DNA from: Bryobacterales bacterium
GTDB lineage: Bacteria; Acidobacteriota; Terriglobia; Bryobacterales; Bryobacteraceae
Direction: 5' to 3'
Assembly: GCA_025350625.1 (NCBI GenBank)
Contig: JANXXL010000101.1
Coordinates: forward strand, 1-39,039
DNA: 39,039 bases
Shown in pieces: positions 24,719-32,944 of the stretch. Within the stretch, counting starts at the first letter, position 1; every line of letters starts with the position of its first letter. Below the pieces are notes generated by a model. That model ran no database searches. It worked only from the letters and a program-made list of their open reading frames with translations, and was not told the origin of the DNA. The position numbers were made by a program, and so were the translations under genes.

Positions 24719-26083
24719 CTAGAGGGCCAGCAGTTCCGCGACGCGGCCCTGGCTATCGCCGAAGCTGTCCTGGTGGATACCGACTTTATCCAGCAGCGTC
24801 AGGTGAAGGTTCGCGAGCGGGGTGGGTTTGTCGTACTTGATGTGGCGTCCGCCCTTCAGCTTGCCGGCTCCGCCGCCGACTAGAACGATCGGAAGGTCGG
24901 AGTGGCTGTGGATACTGGAATTCCCCATGCCGCTGCCGTAGAGATACATCGAATTATCGAGCAGGGAGCCGTTGCCGTCGGGGGTGGCTTTCAGCTTCTC
25001 GAGGAAATATCCAAACAGCGATATATGGAACGCATTGATCTTGGCGAGCTTCGCCAGTTTCTCGGCATCGCCGCCGTGGTGCGAGGTGGGGTGATGCGCT
25101 TCGGGCACGCCGATCTCGGGATAGGTGCGCTGGCTCGCTTCGCGGGCAAGCTGGAAGGTGATGACTCTGGTGACGTCTCCCTGGAGCGCCAGCACCTGTA
25201 AGTCGAACATCAATCTTGCGTGATCGCCGTAAGCAACGGGGACGCCTACTGGACGGTCCAGATCCGGCAGGTGGGATTCGGCGGTGTCGCTCTCGGCCTT
25301 TTGAATACGCCGCTCTACTTCACGAACGGTGTCGAGGTAATCGCCGACGATGATACGGTCGCTTGCGCCAAGTTTGCTCTGCAAGCGCGCCACATCTTCG
25401 TTCACCCAGTCGAGCAGACTGGCCCGGCGGCGCAAAGCCTTTAGCCGGGTGGCGGAATTGCCGCCTTCACCGAACAGGCGCTCAAAAACAATGCGCGGGT
25501 GTGCTTCGGAGGGCAGCGGCGTGGTCGGCGACGACCATGCGAGATTGTTCTGATAAACGCAGGCGTAGCCGTTGTCGCACTGGCCCACGGTGGTGAGCAG
25601 ATCCATCGCCAGTTCGAGCGAGGGCAGCGGCGTATCCTGGCCCATTCTCTTGGCGGCGATCTGATCGACGGTGGTCCCCAGATGGTAATCGGTGCTCTCG
25701 GTCCACTTCGCTTTCGCGGCGCTGAGGAACGAGGAATTGGAGGTCGCGTGAGTGCCCGGATAGGCGCTTTGCAGCTCCATATTGGTGAGCACGGTAACCT
25801 GATCCATTACCGGGGTGAGCGGCCGGAGGGTGGGCGATAGTTCGGTGAGTCGTTCCACGCCTCCTTTCACGGGTTCGCCGAAACTACCACCGCCCGGAGT
25901 CCACGCCGCAAGATTGGAGCCCATGGGAATATACACGAAACCTAACCGGCGCACCGGATTGGCAGCAGTCGCCGCCCACGCGGTATTCGCCGGGATCATG
26001 GCATCGAGTAACGGGAGCGCCATGGTGACGCCCACGCCTTGCAGGAACGTCCGTCTCGGTAACGCCTTCTTGGTATTGATCAT
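24719..26083 (-). CDS. DUF1552 family Tat-exported protein, cassette B
   Basis: A 454-residue paralogue of 18882-20219. It has a twin-arginine signal (RRTFLQGVGVTMALPLLDAM) and the same core blocks: RRLGFVYIPMGSNL, LSPTLRPLTPVMDQVTVLTN, SLELAMDLLTTVGQCDNGYA, LRRRASLLDWVNEDV, HHPTSHHGGDAEKLAKLAKI and GGRHIKYDKPTPLANLHLTL. An additional short loop (TPGGGSFGEPVKGGVERLTE) near residue 65 accounts for most of the greater length. The ATG overlaps the DUF1592 stop (ATGA), and GAGGAG lies in the last codons of that gene, exactly as in cassette A. Export as a folded protein is inferred from the Tat motif; the reaction is unknown. Confidence 0.9.
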   Translation of the reverse strand: MINTKKALPRRTFLQGVGVTMALPLLDAMIPANTAWAATAANPVRRLGFVYIPMGSNLAAWTPGGGSFGEPVKGGVERLTELSPTLRPLTPVMDQVTVLTNMELQSAYPGTHATSNSSFLSAAKAKWTESTDYHLGTTVDQIAAKRMGQDTPLPSLELAMDLLTTVGQCDNGYACVYQNNLAWSSPTTPLPSEAHPRIVFERLFGEGGNSATRLKALRRRASLLDWVNEDVARLQSKLGASDRIIVGDYLDTVREVERRIQKAESDTAESHLPDLDRPVGVPVAYGDHARLMFDLQVLALQGDVTRVITFQLAREASQRTYPEIGVPEAHHPTSHHGGDAEKLAKLAKINAFHISLFGYFLEKLKATPDGNGSLLDNSMYLYGSGMGNSSIHSHSDLPIVLVGGGAGKLKGGRHIKYDKPTPLANLHLTLLDKVGIHQDSFGDSQGRVAELLAL

Positions 26084-28416
26084 AGTGTTCTCCTCATTTG
26101 AAACGGGGTACTGTTGACGATTCCCAAAACGACGGACGAGAACCGGAAATCCTTGGCTTGAGCATCCGCGACGATCTGGCGGACTGCCGGAGCATCATAA
26201 TACTCGACGCCACGGCCCAAGGCGTAGGTGAGTAGTTTTTCGGTGAAAGTGGAAACAAACAGTTCCGGATGGCTCGCGAGAGCTTTTTGGAGTCCGTCCA
26301 CGCCCTGGAAGGTGCTGCCGTCAGGAAGGCCGCCGGTGGAATCGATCGGCTTGGCTTCCTCTATGGTCCGCCAGCGGCCGACGGCATCGTAGTTTTCAAG
26401 CGAGAAGCCTACCGGGTCCATCAGGCGATGACAGCCGGCGCAGGGCATGTTGGCGCGGTGAAGCGCGAGCCGTTCCCGAACCGACAGAGCCTTGGTCGAT
26501 CCACCGTTGTCCTTTAATGGCGGGACTGCGGGAGGAGGAGGCGGTGGGGGCACGCCCAGAATGTTTTCGAGCACCCACTTGCCGCGAATCACCGGCGATG
26601 TCCGGGTGGCATAGGAGGTGACGATAAGGATGCTTCCCTGGCGGAGCAACCCTCCGCGTCCTTCATACTCGATGCGCCGGAAGCGGCTTCCGTAGACGTT
26701 GGGAATGCCATAATGCTTGGCCAGGCGCTCATTGACATAGGTATAGTTCGCGCTCAAGAGTTCCGGCACGGGGCGGTCTTCGCGGATGATATTGTCGAAG
26801 AATAATTCGGTTTCCTGGCGGAACGCCTGCCGCAGATTATCGTCGAAATCCGGGAATAAGCGCATGTCGGGAGTGGTGGAGGACAGGTTGCGCAGGTACA
26901 GCCATTGTTCAGCGAAATTATTCACCAGGGAGCGCGAGCGGGCGTCTGCCAGCATGCGGCGCACTTGCTGTTCGAGGCCCGCGGGAGTCCTGAGTTTTCC
27001 GGTGGTGGCGGAATTCAGAAGCTCGTCATCCGGGATGCTGCTCCATAAGAAGAATGACAGGCGCGACGCGAGTTCCAGATCGCTGATGCGATAGGCGGTG
27101 TTCGGCGCTGTGTTCGGAGGGTCATTTTCGACGCGGAACAGGAATTCCGGACTTACCAGCACGGAAGAAAGAGCCGATTCGATCCCCGCTTCAAAGCCAC
27201 TTTCCTGCCGGGTCTCGCGGTAGAACTTCAAAAGAGCCTTTAAGTCCGCATCCGTGACGGGGCGGCGGTAAGCGCGGCGCGTCATCATGGTGAGGATCTT
27301 GCTCGCGCAAGCTTCTTCTTCGGCGGGCTTCGTCGGCTGGCACACAAAAATCCGGCGGCGGCTGGCGGTGTCCCCTGGGCTTTGCGCTCCATACGGGCCG
27401 TTGATGGTCAAGGTGTAGAGCGCGGGCTGAACTCTAGGGTGCCGGTCCATGTTGAAGTGGGCCTGGTAGGGCTGACGCTCGGTGGGTTGCAGCGTCCAGG
27501 GCTTTTTCACGAAAGCGACGGTCACAACGTGCGCGCCGGCTTTCACCGGCATGCGGACGTTGAGGTCCAGGTCGACGGCATGCTCATCTTCGCCTTCGGC
27601 GGGCTTTACTGTGAAGGATTTCACTAACTCCCTGTCCATCAGGAGTTGTAGTTCGGCGGGCTCATCCAGACCTGAAACGTGCTCTCTGCTGTCGCGCACC
27701 AGACGCATCTGGATTTCATATTCGGCGTCTACAGGGAAGGTGTAACTAACTGTGGTCCCGCCACGCAGGCCGATGGGGATATCGTCGGAACCGTGTTCCT
27801 GGGTAAGATCCGGGGGCAGCATGATGGTATCGCCACCGGGAGAAGGAATGGTTCCTCCCACTGCCAGGCGGCTGATCTTCTCGGCTGCCGACAGGTAGCG
27901 TTCGAGCAGGGTTGGCGAGAGATTGACTACGGTTACATTATCGAAGCCGTGACTGGATTCATCGGCGGGCAGGAGCGGCGTGATATCGACTTCGACTCCC
28001 AGGAGATCGCGGATGGCGTTCTGGTATTCCGTCCGGGTCAACCGGCGGACCGCACCGGTGCGGCCAGGGTTGGGCTTGGCCGCGGCGGCGCTGTCGAGTT
28101 CTTTCACCAGTGACGCGACAACTGCCTTGTAGGTCCGGTCATCGGGACGGGGCAAACCGGGGGGCGGCATGTACTGGCCGCGGAGTTTCCGGACGACTTT
28201 CTCCCACTCTTGCGGGTGCTGGCTTACGCTTTCCGAGTTAATCGCGTCGAGCGCCAAGCCACCCACTTTCAACTTACTATTGTGACAAGTGAGGCAGTAT
28301 TGGTTGACGACCGCGGTGTAAACGTTAGGTGCCGGCGGCTGGGCGCTGGCAAGCAAGCCACCTGCCGTCAGCAAGAATGTAAACCGCACGGAAATCGATC
28401 TCACCGAACTCCTCAA
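26080..28416 (-). CDS. DUF1592-family dihaem protein, cassette B
   Basis: A 778-residue paralogue of the protein at 16537-18885, with the same domain order. It has a signal peptide (VRFTFLLTAGGLLASAQ), CLTCH at 41-45, VRRLTRTEYQNAIRDLLG (DUF1587), RPVTDADLKALLKFYRETRQ, ELASRLSFFLWSSIPDDELL (DUF1592), a seven-proline run, and CAGCHRLMDPVGFSLENYD (DUF1588, second CxxCH), ending MRRTL. The start is uncertain: TTG at 28414-28416 has GGAGG six bases upstream, while GTG codons a few residues later also have a purine-rich stretch. A good promoter lies 72 bp upstream. The sensor kinase and response regulator genes precede it on the same strand, making it a candidate target. Confidence 0.9.
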   Translation of the reverse strand: MRSSVRSISVRFTFLLTAGGLLASAQPPAPNVYTAVVNQYCLTCHNSKLKVGGLALDAINSESVSQHPQEWEKVVRKLRGQYMPPPGLPRPDDRTYKAVVASLVKELDSAAAAKPNPGRTGAVRRLTRTEYQNAIRDLLGVEVDITPLLPADESSHGFDNVTVVNLSPTLLERYLSAAEKISRLAVGGTIPSPGGDTIMLPPDLTQEHGSDDIPIGLRGGTTVSYTFPVDAEYEIQMRLVRDSREHVSGLDEPAELQLLMDRELVKSFTVKPAEGEDEHAVDLDLNVRMPVKAGAHVVTVAFVKKPWTLQPTERQPYQAHFNMDRHPRVQPALYTLTINGPYGAQSPGDTASRRRIFVCQPTKPAEEEACASKILTMMTRRAYRRPVTDADLKALLKFYRETRQESGFEAGIESALSSVLVSPEFLFRVENDPPNTAPNTAYRISDLELASRLSFFLWSSIPDDELLNSATTGKLRTPAGLEQQVRRMLADARSRSLVNNFAEQWLYLRNLSSTTPDMRLFPDFDDNLRQAFRQETELFFDNIIREDRPVPELLSANYTYVNERLAKHYGIPNVYGSRFRRIEYEGRGGLLRQGSILIVTSYATRTSPVIRGKWVLENILGVPPPPPPPAVPPLKDNGGSTKALSVRERLALHRANMPCAGCHRLMDPVGFSLENYDAVGRWRTIEEAKPIDSTGGLPDGSTFQGVDGLQKALASHPELFVSTFTEKLLTYALGRGVEYYDAPAVRQIVADAQAKDFRFSSVVLGIVNSTPFQMRRTL

Positions 28417-28487
28417 AACCTACCTCCCGCCATACTCCATTTGACGTTCTGCACTTGGGCCGGACGGCTTGGGGGCTATCCGAGCCT

Positions 28488-28516
28488 AAATTAGCCCAGA
28501 AGTCACTCAAAGTCAA
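28488..28516 (-). promoter_or_regulatory. promoter of minus-strand DUF1592 cassette
   Basis: Minus strand: TTGACT (28511-28516), 17-bp spacer, TAATTT (28488-28493), followed by AGGCTCGGA. It lies in the 164-bp gap between the response regulator gene and the cassette. The pattern TA-T-TAGG-TCG after the spacer is shared with the promoter at 16448-16476. Confidence 0.6.
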
Positions 28517-28580
28517 TGGCTTTCCGGCTATGTGTTCGTCGCCGAACGGCTGTATTTCGGCCCTGGTTTCGGGCCGAACT

Positions 28581-29219
28581 TTAACGCTCGATGTGGATAA
28601 TGCCGCGGCGGATCGCGAGGGTGACGGCGTGGGTGCGGTCGGACGCTCCCAATTTGGACAAGATATTCTGCAGGTGCATCTTTACGGTTCCGGCGGCGGT
28701 GCCCAAGCGGACTCCGATCTCTTTATTCCCGAATCCTTTGGCGACGTATTGCAGCACTTCAATCTCGCGGGCCGTGAGCGCGACTTGCGGAAAATGCTCA
28801 CTCAGGCGTTCGGCTACCTCAGGCGACATGAGGCGCTTGCCGGAGTGAACCACGCGGATTGCGCGGACAATTTCGGTGTGGACCGATTCCTTAAGAATGT
28901 ATCCGCGAACCCCGGCTTCGAGGGCGCGATAGATTTCCTGGTCTCCGTCATAGCTGGTGAGCGCGATGATCTTGGCCTCAGGATCGATCTGGCGAATTTG
29001 TTTGGTGGCCTCGATGCCATCCATAACCGGCATCCGCAAATCCATGAGGGTGATGTCGGGGTGAAACTGGCGAAATGCAGTCACCGCTTCGGCGCCGCTG
29101 CCGGCTTCGGCCACCAGTTTCATGTCGGTTTCGATAGACAGAATGGCTGCAATCCCTTTGCGTACCAGCGGGTGGTCATCCACACAAAGAATTCCAAGCG
29201 TTTGCGTTGTTGCGCCCAT
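28581..29219 (-). CDS. NarL/FixJ family response regulator
   Basis: A 212-residue two-domain regulator. The receiver domain (about 8-125) has the acidic pair D14/D15, phosphoacceptor D60 in TLMDLRMPVMDG, T88 in ALTSY and K110 in YILKES, so all phosphorylation residues are present. The C-terminal LuxR-type helix-turn-helix (LTAREIEVLQYVAKGFGNKE, then TVKMHLQNILSKLGASDR) binds DNA. Its ATG overlaps the stop of the sensor kinase gene by one base, so the two form a cognate pair. Downstream on the same strand, after 164 bp with a promoter, is the DUF1592 cassette, which it may control. The actual targets are not shown by sequence. Confidence 0.93.
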   Translation of the reverse strand: MGATTQTLGILCVDDHPLVRKGIAAILSIETDMKLVAEAGSGAEAVTAFRQFHPDITLMDLRMPVMDGIEATKQIRQIDPEAKIIALTSYDGDQEIYRALEAGVRGYILKESVHTEIVRAIRVVHSGKRLMSPEVAERLSEHFPQVALTAREIEVLQYVAKGFGNKEIGVRLGTAAGTVKMHLQNILSKLGASDRTHAVTLAIRRGIIHIER

Positions 29220-32197
29220 TAGATCGGTTCCAATCTTCCGTGAGGAGATGACAGCGGGGTGGTGGCAGTAATCGGCACCTGCACGGAAACTTTAGTTCCC
29301 TGGCCGGGCGCGCTGGCTACGTCCAGCTTCCCGCCGATCTGGCTGGCGCGCTCTTTCATTCCTATTATCCCGTAATGCCCTGCCCTGCCCTTGCCTTCGG
29401 CTAAACTGATGCCCCGGCCATCGTCGCGGACCGCTATCCGCAAGTCATTCGCCGAGCACACTAAGGTTACCTCAATGAGGTGGGCTCCGGAGTGCTTGAT
29501 CGAATTCGTGATGGCTTCCTGGACGATACACACCAGGTTGTATTTCATTTCAGCGGGAAGCTCCTGGTGCCGGTCATCCAGATTCAATTTCAAGCGGATG
29601 TCGCGTTCTTCGGTGAGCTGACGGGCCGCGTCCGCAATGGCGGCGGCCAGCCCCGAGCTGGAGCCGGTTCCACCCCGCAGGCCGGCCACAGAACGGCGCG
29701 TTTCCTGTAGGCAGATGCCCGCATCGTGAATGATCTCGCCCAGCGCCTGGCGGTCTTCGGAGGTTTTGAGACGGCTGGCGAAGGCATGCATCTGCATGGT
29801 AATTCCGGAAAATCCCTGAATTAATGTGTCGTGCAACTCGCGGGCGATACGGCTTCGTTCCGCCAGAACCAGAACAAACTGGCTCCGTAAATGCTGCACG
29901 CGGAAGCGGTAGAACATCCACACCAGCAGCGCGGCCAGGAGCAGACAGGACGGGAGGAACCACATACGCTGGTAAAATACCGGCGCGATTTCAAAATCCA
30001 AAGAGCTGCCGGTTTCGTTGCAATTGACGAAGGCGCCACAGGCGACTACGCGAAAGCGGAATTTTCCCGGCGGCAGGTTGGTGTACGCGGCTTCGCGGCG
30101 GGGGCCGGCGTTGGTCCAATCTTTGTCGTAGCCTTGCAAAATGTAACGGAACGTGACGCGGTTGGGCGCCAGATAGGTGAGTGCGGTGTATTGGAAATCG
30201 ACATTGGTGCGGCCGGGACCGAGGGTCTTGACACCAGCGGGGTCCAGATCTTTACCGTTGATGGTTACATCCTCGATTACGACCGGCGGAACCGAGCCGG
30301 GGCGAACCCCCTGATTGGGCTCGAACGCAAGCAGCAGGCCGGTGGCCGAGAACCATAACGTACCGTCGGTTCTGCGAACGCCTACGGGCTGGACTCCGGG
30401 TGTTCCCTGGATGGTCCGCAAGCCATCGAGCGGACGGTAGGGTATGCTTACGAACTTTGAGATTTTGCCGTCGGCAAATTTCAGCAGCTCTTTGCGATCC
30501 ACCCAAAAAAATCCTTTCGCGCATGCCATCCACAGACGGTCTTGCGCGTCCGACACAAATCCATAAATTTCGCCGTCGTACAAGCCGTCGCGGATCAGGA
30601 AGCGGGTAAGCTTTCCGTTGCGCAACATTCCCAAGCCATTTCCCTCTGCGCCTAACCATACGATCCCCTCGTGATCTGTGTAGATTGCGTTTATTTCCTC
30701 GAGAGGCGGCGAAATATTGGGAGGCCCCGTCAGCTTTTGCAGGCCGTTATCGTCAGACAGATAAACGTTTCCACGCGCGGCCGCGAAGAGCATGGAACCC
30801 TCGCGAGTTTCGCCGATGGCGGCGATCGGGCCGGTCAATTCTTTTTCCGAAAAGTGCACCGGAACGAAGCGTCCGCCTTCCAAGACGGCAGGACCTTTTT
30901 CCGTACCTGCCCATAAGCGCCCCGAGTGATCGCGGAACAAAGAACGGATTCGACTCGACGGCAACCCTTGGGCAGTAGTGTAAATCTCCTGAACCCGGCC
31001 TTCTTTAAGATGGAAAGCGCCCAGGCTGGTCCCGGCCCACAGGTCGCCTCCGGTATCGTCGATCAGGGTCGTGACTTGTCCTTTGGGAAAACCGGCTAGA
31101 GGAGTAAAAAATCTCCCATTGAACCGGCTTAGCCCGCCGTCGAGCGAACCAGCCCACAGCGTTCCGCGGCGGTCCTGAAAAATAGGGCCCATGTTATCGC
31201 TGGGGAGACCTTCGCTCTTGTCGTAGCGAGTTGCTGCGCCATCGACGAACTGGTTGAGACCGTTTTTGGTGGCCACCCACAGAGATCCCTCACGATCTTC
31301 GAAAACTCCGTAGACCGTGTTCTGCGAGAGCCCTTCACGGTAGCCGTAACTCTCAAAAGTGCCGTGGCGCATGCGGCTAAATCCGTTTCGCGTGCCGGCC
31401 CAGATGGCGCCGTCGGACCCCTGTCCCAGGGAGAGGATTACGTCGTCGGCCAAGCCATCGCGGGCGGTGTAGAGCTTCTCGACGCCGGCATTGTAGTGGA
31501 CCAAACCTTTTTCGGTTCCGACCCAAATTCCATCAGCGCCGCAGAGCACCGACCGCATATCCAGATTGCCGCTCACGGATTTGAGGGTAACTCGCGAAAA
31601 CTGCCAACCATCCCAGTAGGCGAGCGACTCGCCGCCCGCAATCCAGATCTTCCCGTCATTCGCGCGGCAGCCGCTGAGGGGGCGGTTGAGGATTTGTTCG
31701 GGGGACTGGTGGGTATCGAACTTATCACCCTGGATGTGGACTAAACCGGTAGCGGTGCAGGCCCACATGTCGTCGCCGGACCCTCGCACTACGCAGGAAA
31801 CCTTGCTGTACAAGCCATCGTCTTCGCCGAAAACCTTGACGTCGGCGCCGGTTATGCGGACCAGTTGCGAGTCATTGGTGGCCATCCACATTCTTCCCGC
31901 AGCGTCTTCCGCCAAACCGCGCACCCACACTTCGCCCAGGGAATTCGCCTCCAGGGCACGGATGGGATTGAACTCTATGCCGTTGAAGCGCGTGAGGCCG
32001 CTCTGCGTTCCGACCCATATATATCCATCGTGGGTCTGAGTAACCACGTAAATCGACGCTTGGGACAAACCGCCCTGGGTCTGCCAGATGCGATGCACAT
32101 ACTGGGTTAGTTTGTGGTTAGGGTCGAGGGCGTGCGCTACTCCTCCGCTGGCGAGCGCGAGCGAAACCGCGGCACAAAAACGTAGCGCTTTAGACAT
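29219..32197 (-). CDS. two-component sensor histidine kinase with periplasmic propeller (reg_prop, Y_Y_Y, HisKA_3)
   Basis: A 992-residue kinase from the ATG at 32195-32197, chosen because the signal sequence (ALRFCAAVSLALASGGVAHA) starts there; a TTG seven codons upstream is possible. Residues about 30-660 hold many two-component-regulator propeller repeats (DGYIWVGTQSGLTRFNG, GTLWAGSLDGGLSRFNG and similar). A Y_Y_Y domain follows (VTFRYILQGYDKDW, about 670-735), then one membrane segment (746-763). HisKA_3 has the phosphoacceptor H789 in RIARELHDTLIQGF. The ATPase domain shows VQEAITNSIKHSG, RDDGRGIS and GIIGMKERA. This architecture senses external ligands, polysaccharide breakdown products in the better-known Bacteroides relatives. 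The ligand here is unknown. It is co-transcribed with the regulator. Confidence 0.93.
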   Translation of the reverse strand: MSKALRFCAAVSLALASGGVAHALDPNHKLTQYVHRIWQTQGGLSQASIYVVTQTHDGYIWVGTQSGLTRFNGIEFNPIRALEANSLGEVWVRGLAEDAAGRMWMATNDSQLVRITGADVKVFGEDDGLYSKVSCVVRGSGDDMWACTATGLVHIQGDKFDTHQSPEQILNRPLSGCRANDGKIWIAGGESLAYWDGWQFSRVTLKSVSGNLDMRSVLCGADGIWVGTEKGLVHYNAGVEKLYTARDGLADDVILSLGQGSDGAIWAGTRNGFSRMRHGTFESYGYREGLSQNTVYGVFEDREGSLWVATKNGLNQFVDGAATRYDKSEGLPSDNMGPIFQDRRGTLWAGSLDGGLSRFNGRFFTPLAGFPKGQVTTLIDDTGGDLWAGTSLGAFHLKEGRVQEIYTTAQGLPSSRIRSLFRDHSGRLWAGTEKGPAVLEGGRFVPVHFSEKELTGPIAAIGETREGSMLFAAARGNVYLSDDNGLQKLTGPPNISPPLEEINAIYTDHEGIVWLGAEGNGLGMLRNGKLTRFLIRDGLYDGEIYGFVSDAQDRLWMACAKGFFWVDRKELLKFADGKISKFVSIPYRPLDGLRTIQGTPGVQPVGVRRTDGTLWFSATGLLLAFEPNQGVRPGSVPPVVIEDVTINGKDLDPAGVKTLGPGRTNVDFQYTALTYLAPNRVTFRYILQGYDKDWTNAGPRREAAYTNLPPGKFRFRVVACGAFVNCNETGSSLDFEIAPVFYQRMWFLPSCLLLAALLVWMFYRFRVQHLRSQFVLVLAERSRIARELHDTLIQGFSGITMQMHAFASRLKTSEDRQALGEIIHDAGICLQETRRSVAGLRGGTGSSSGLAAAIADAARQLTEERDIRLKLNLDDRHQELPAEMKYNLVCIVQEAITNSIKHSGAHLIEVTLVCSANDLRIAVRDDGRGISLAEGKGRAGHYGIIGMKERASQIGGKLDVASAPGQGTKVSVQVPITATTPLSSPHGRLEPI

Positions 32198-32275
32198 GCG
32201 ATTGACTACGTGGTCCAAGGGCCTTCCTGGCTCATATTGTCGCGCAGACGGGCCCGGATTGGAAACGACACCACG

Positions 32276-32797
32276 TTAATGGACCAGCAAGGCGGTGGCG
32301 GCGATTCCCGCTCCTACCAGCGCGCTCAACATCGAGATGTACCACATGGGCCGCCGTTTGGTAAGTATTGCGAGCGACGCCAAAACGATGCCAATCTCGA
32401 GAAAGACTTCGCCGATGTGCGCGCGCAGCGCCCGCGTGCCGGAAACGTGGCTCTCCTCTTCGAGTTTCTTGGCTTCGGCCTGGATTTCGCCTCTTTCCTT
32501 GTCGTAACGATCCAGGTTGGCGGCATATTTATTGACTGCCGCGGGGCCTGCGGAAAGCGCGGCCATCATGTCACGGGCGATATCGGACTCATAGCGCCGA
32601 ATATCCTTTGCCTGATAGTAGGACCACTGATCGGATGCTTTCTGCTGATTCAGCAGCTCTTCGGTCACGAGGATCTGGCCCGCCACGGACACGATGGCCA
32701 TTACTGCGGCTATTACCGCCATGGTGAGAGCGACTTTGCGATCGAATGGCTCCTTTGCGTGCTCCGCATGTTCTTGTAATTCTTCTTCGACAGACAT
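32276..32797 (-). CDS. DUF4337 family membrane protein
   Basis: A 173-residue protein matching DUF4337. It has a charged N terminus (EEELQEHAEHAKEPFDRKVA), a membrane segment at about 23-45, a helical, charged middle that may be coiled coil (ANLDRYDKERGEIQAEAKKL), and two C-terminal hydrophobic segments (IGEVFLEIGIVLASLAIL and WYISMLSALVGAGIAATALL). Function unknown. GAGGAG lies nine bases before the ATG. It is divergent from the oxidoreductase operon at 32945, and 78 bp separate its stop from the sensor kinase start. A link to the two-component system is only positional. Confidence 0.85.
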   Translation of the reverse strand: MSVEEELQEHAEHAKEPFDRKVALTMAVIAAVMAIVSVAGQILVTEELLNQQKASDQWSYYQAKDIRRYESDIARDMMAALSAGPAAVNKYAANLDRYDKERGEIQAEAKKLEEESHVSGTRALRAHIGEVFLEIGIVLASLAILTKRRPMWYISMLSALVGAGIAATALLVH

Positions 32798-32893
32798 AGA
32801 CTTAAGCTCCTCGCGGCAAGCCGGTTTAACGGTTACCTATCTTATAAGGGTAGCCGTCGCGAACCGGTCGATTTTCTAGCTGATGCAAATTGT

Positions 32894-32899
32894 TACAAT
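32894..32899 (+). promoter_or_regulatory. possible -10 box of the oxidoreductase operon
   Basis: TACAAT in the 147-bp divergent gap, 46 bp before the GTG start at 32945. There is no good -35 at 16-18 bp, so it is a weak candidate. Confidence 0.3.
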
Positions 32900-32944
32900 G
32901 TAAGGTTTGCACAGTTCTGAAGCGATTGTTAATCCGGAGGATGA

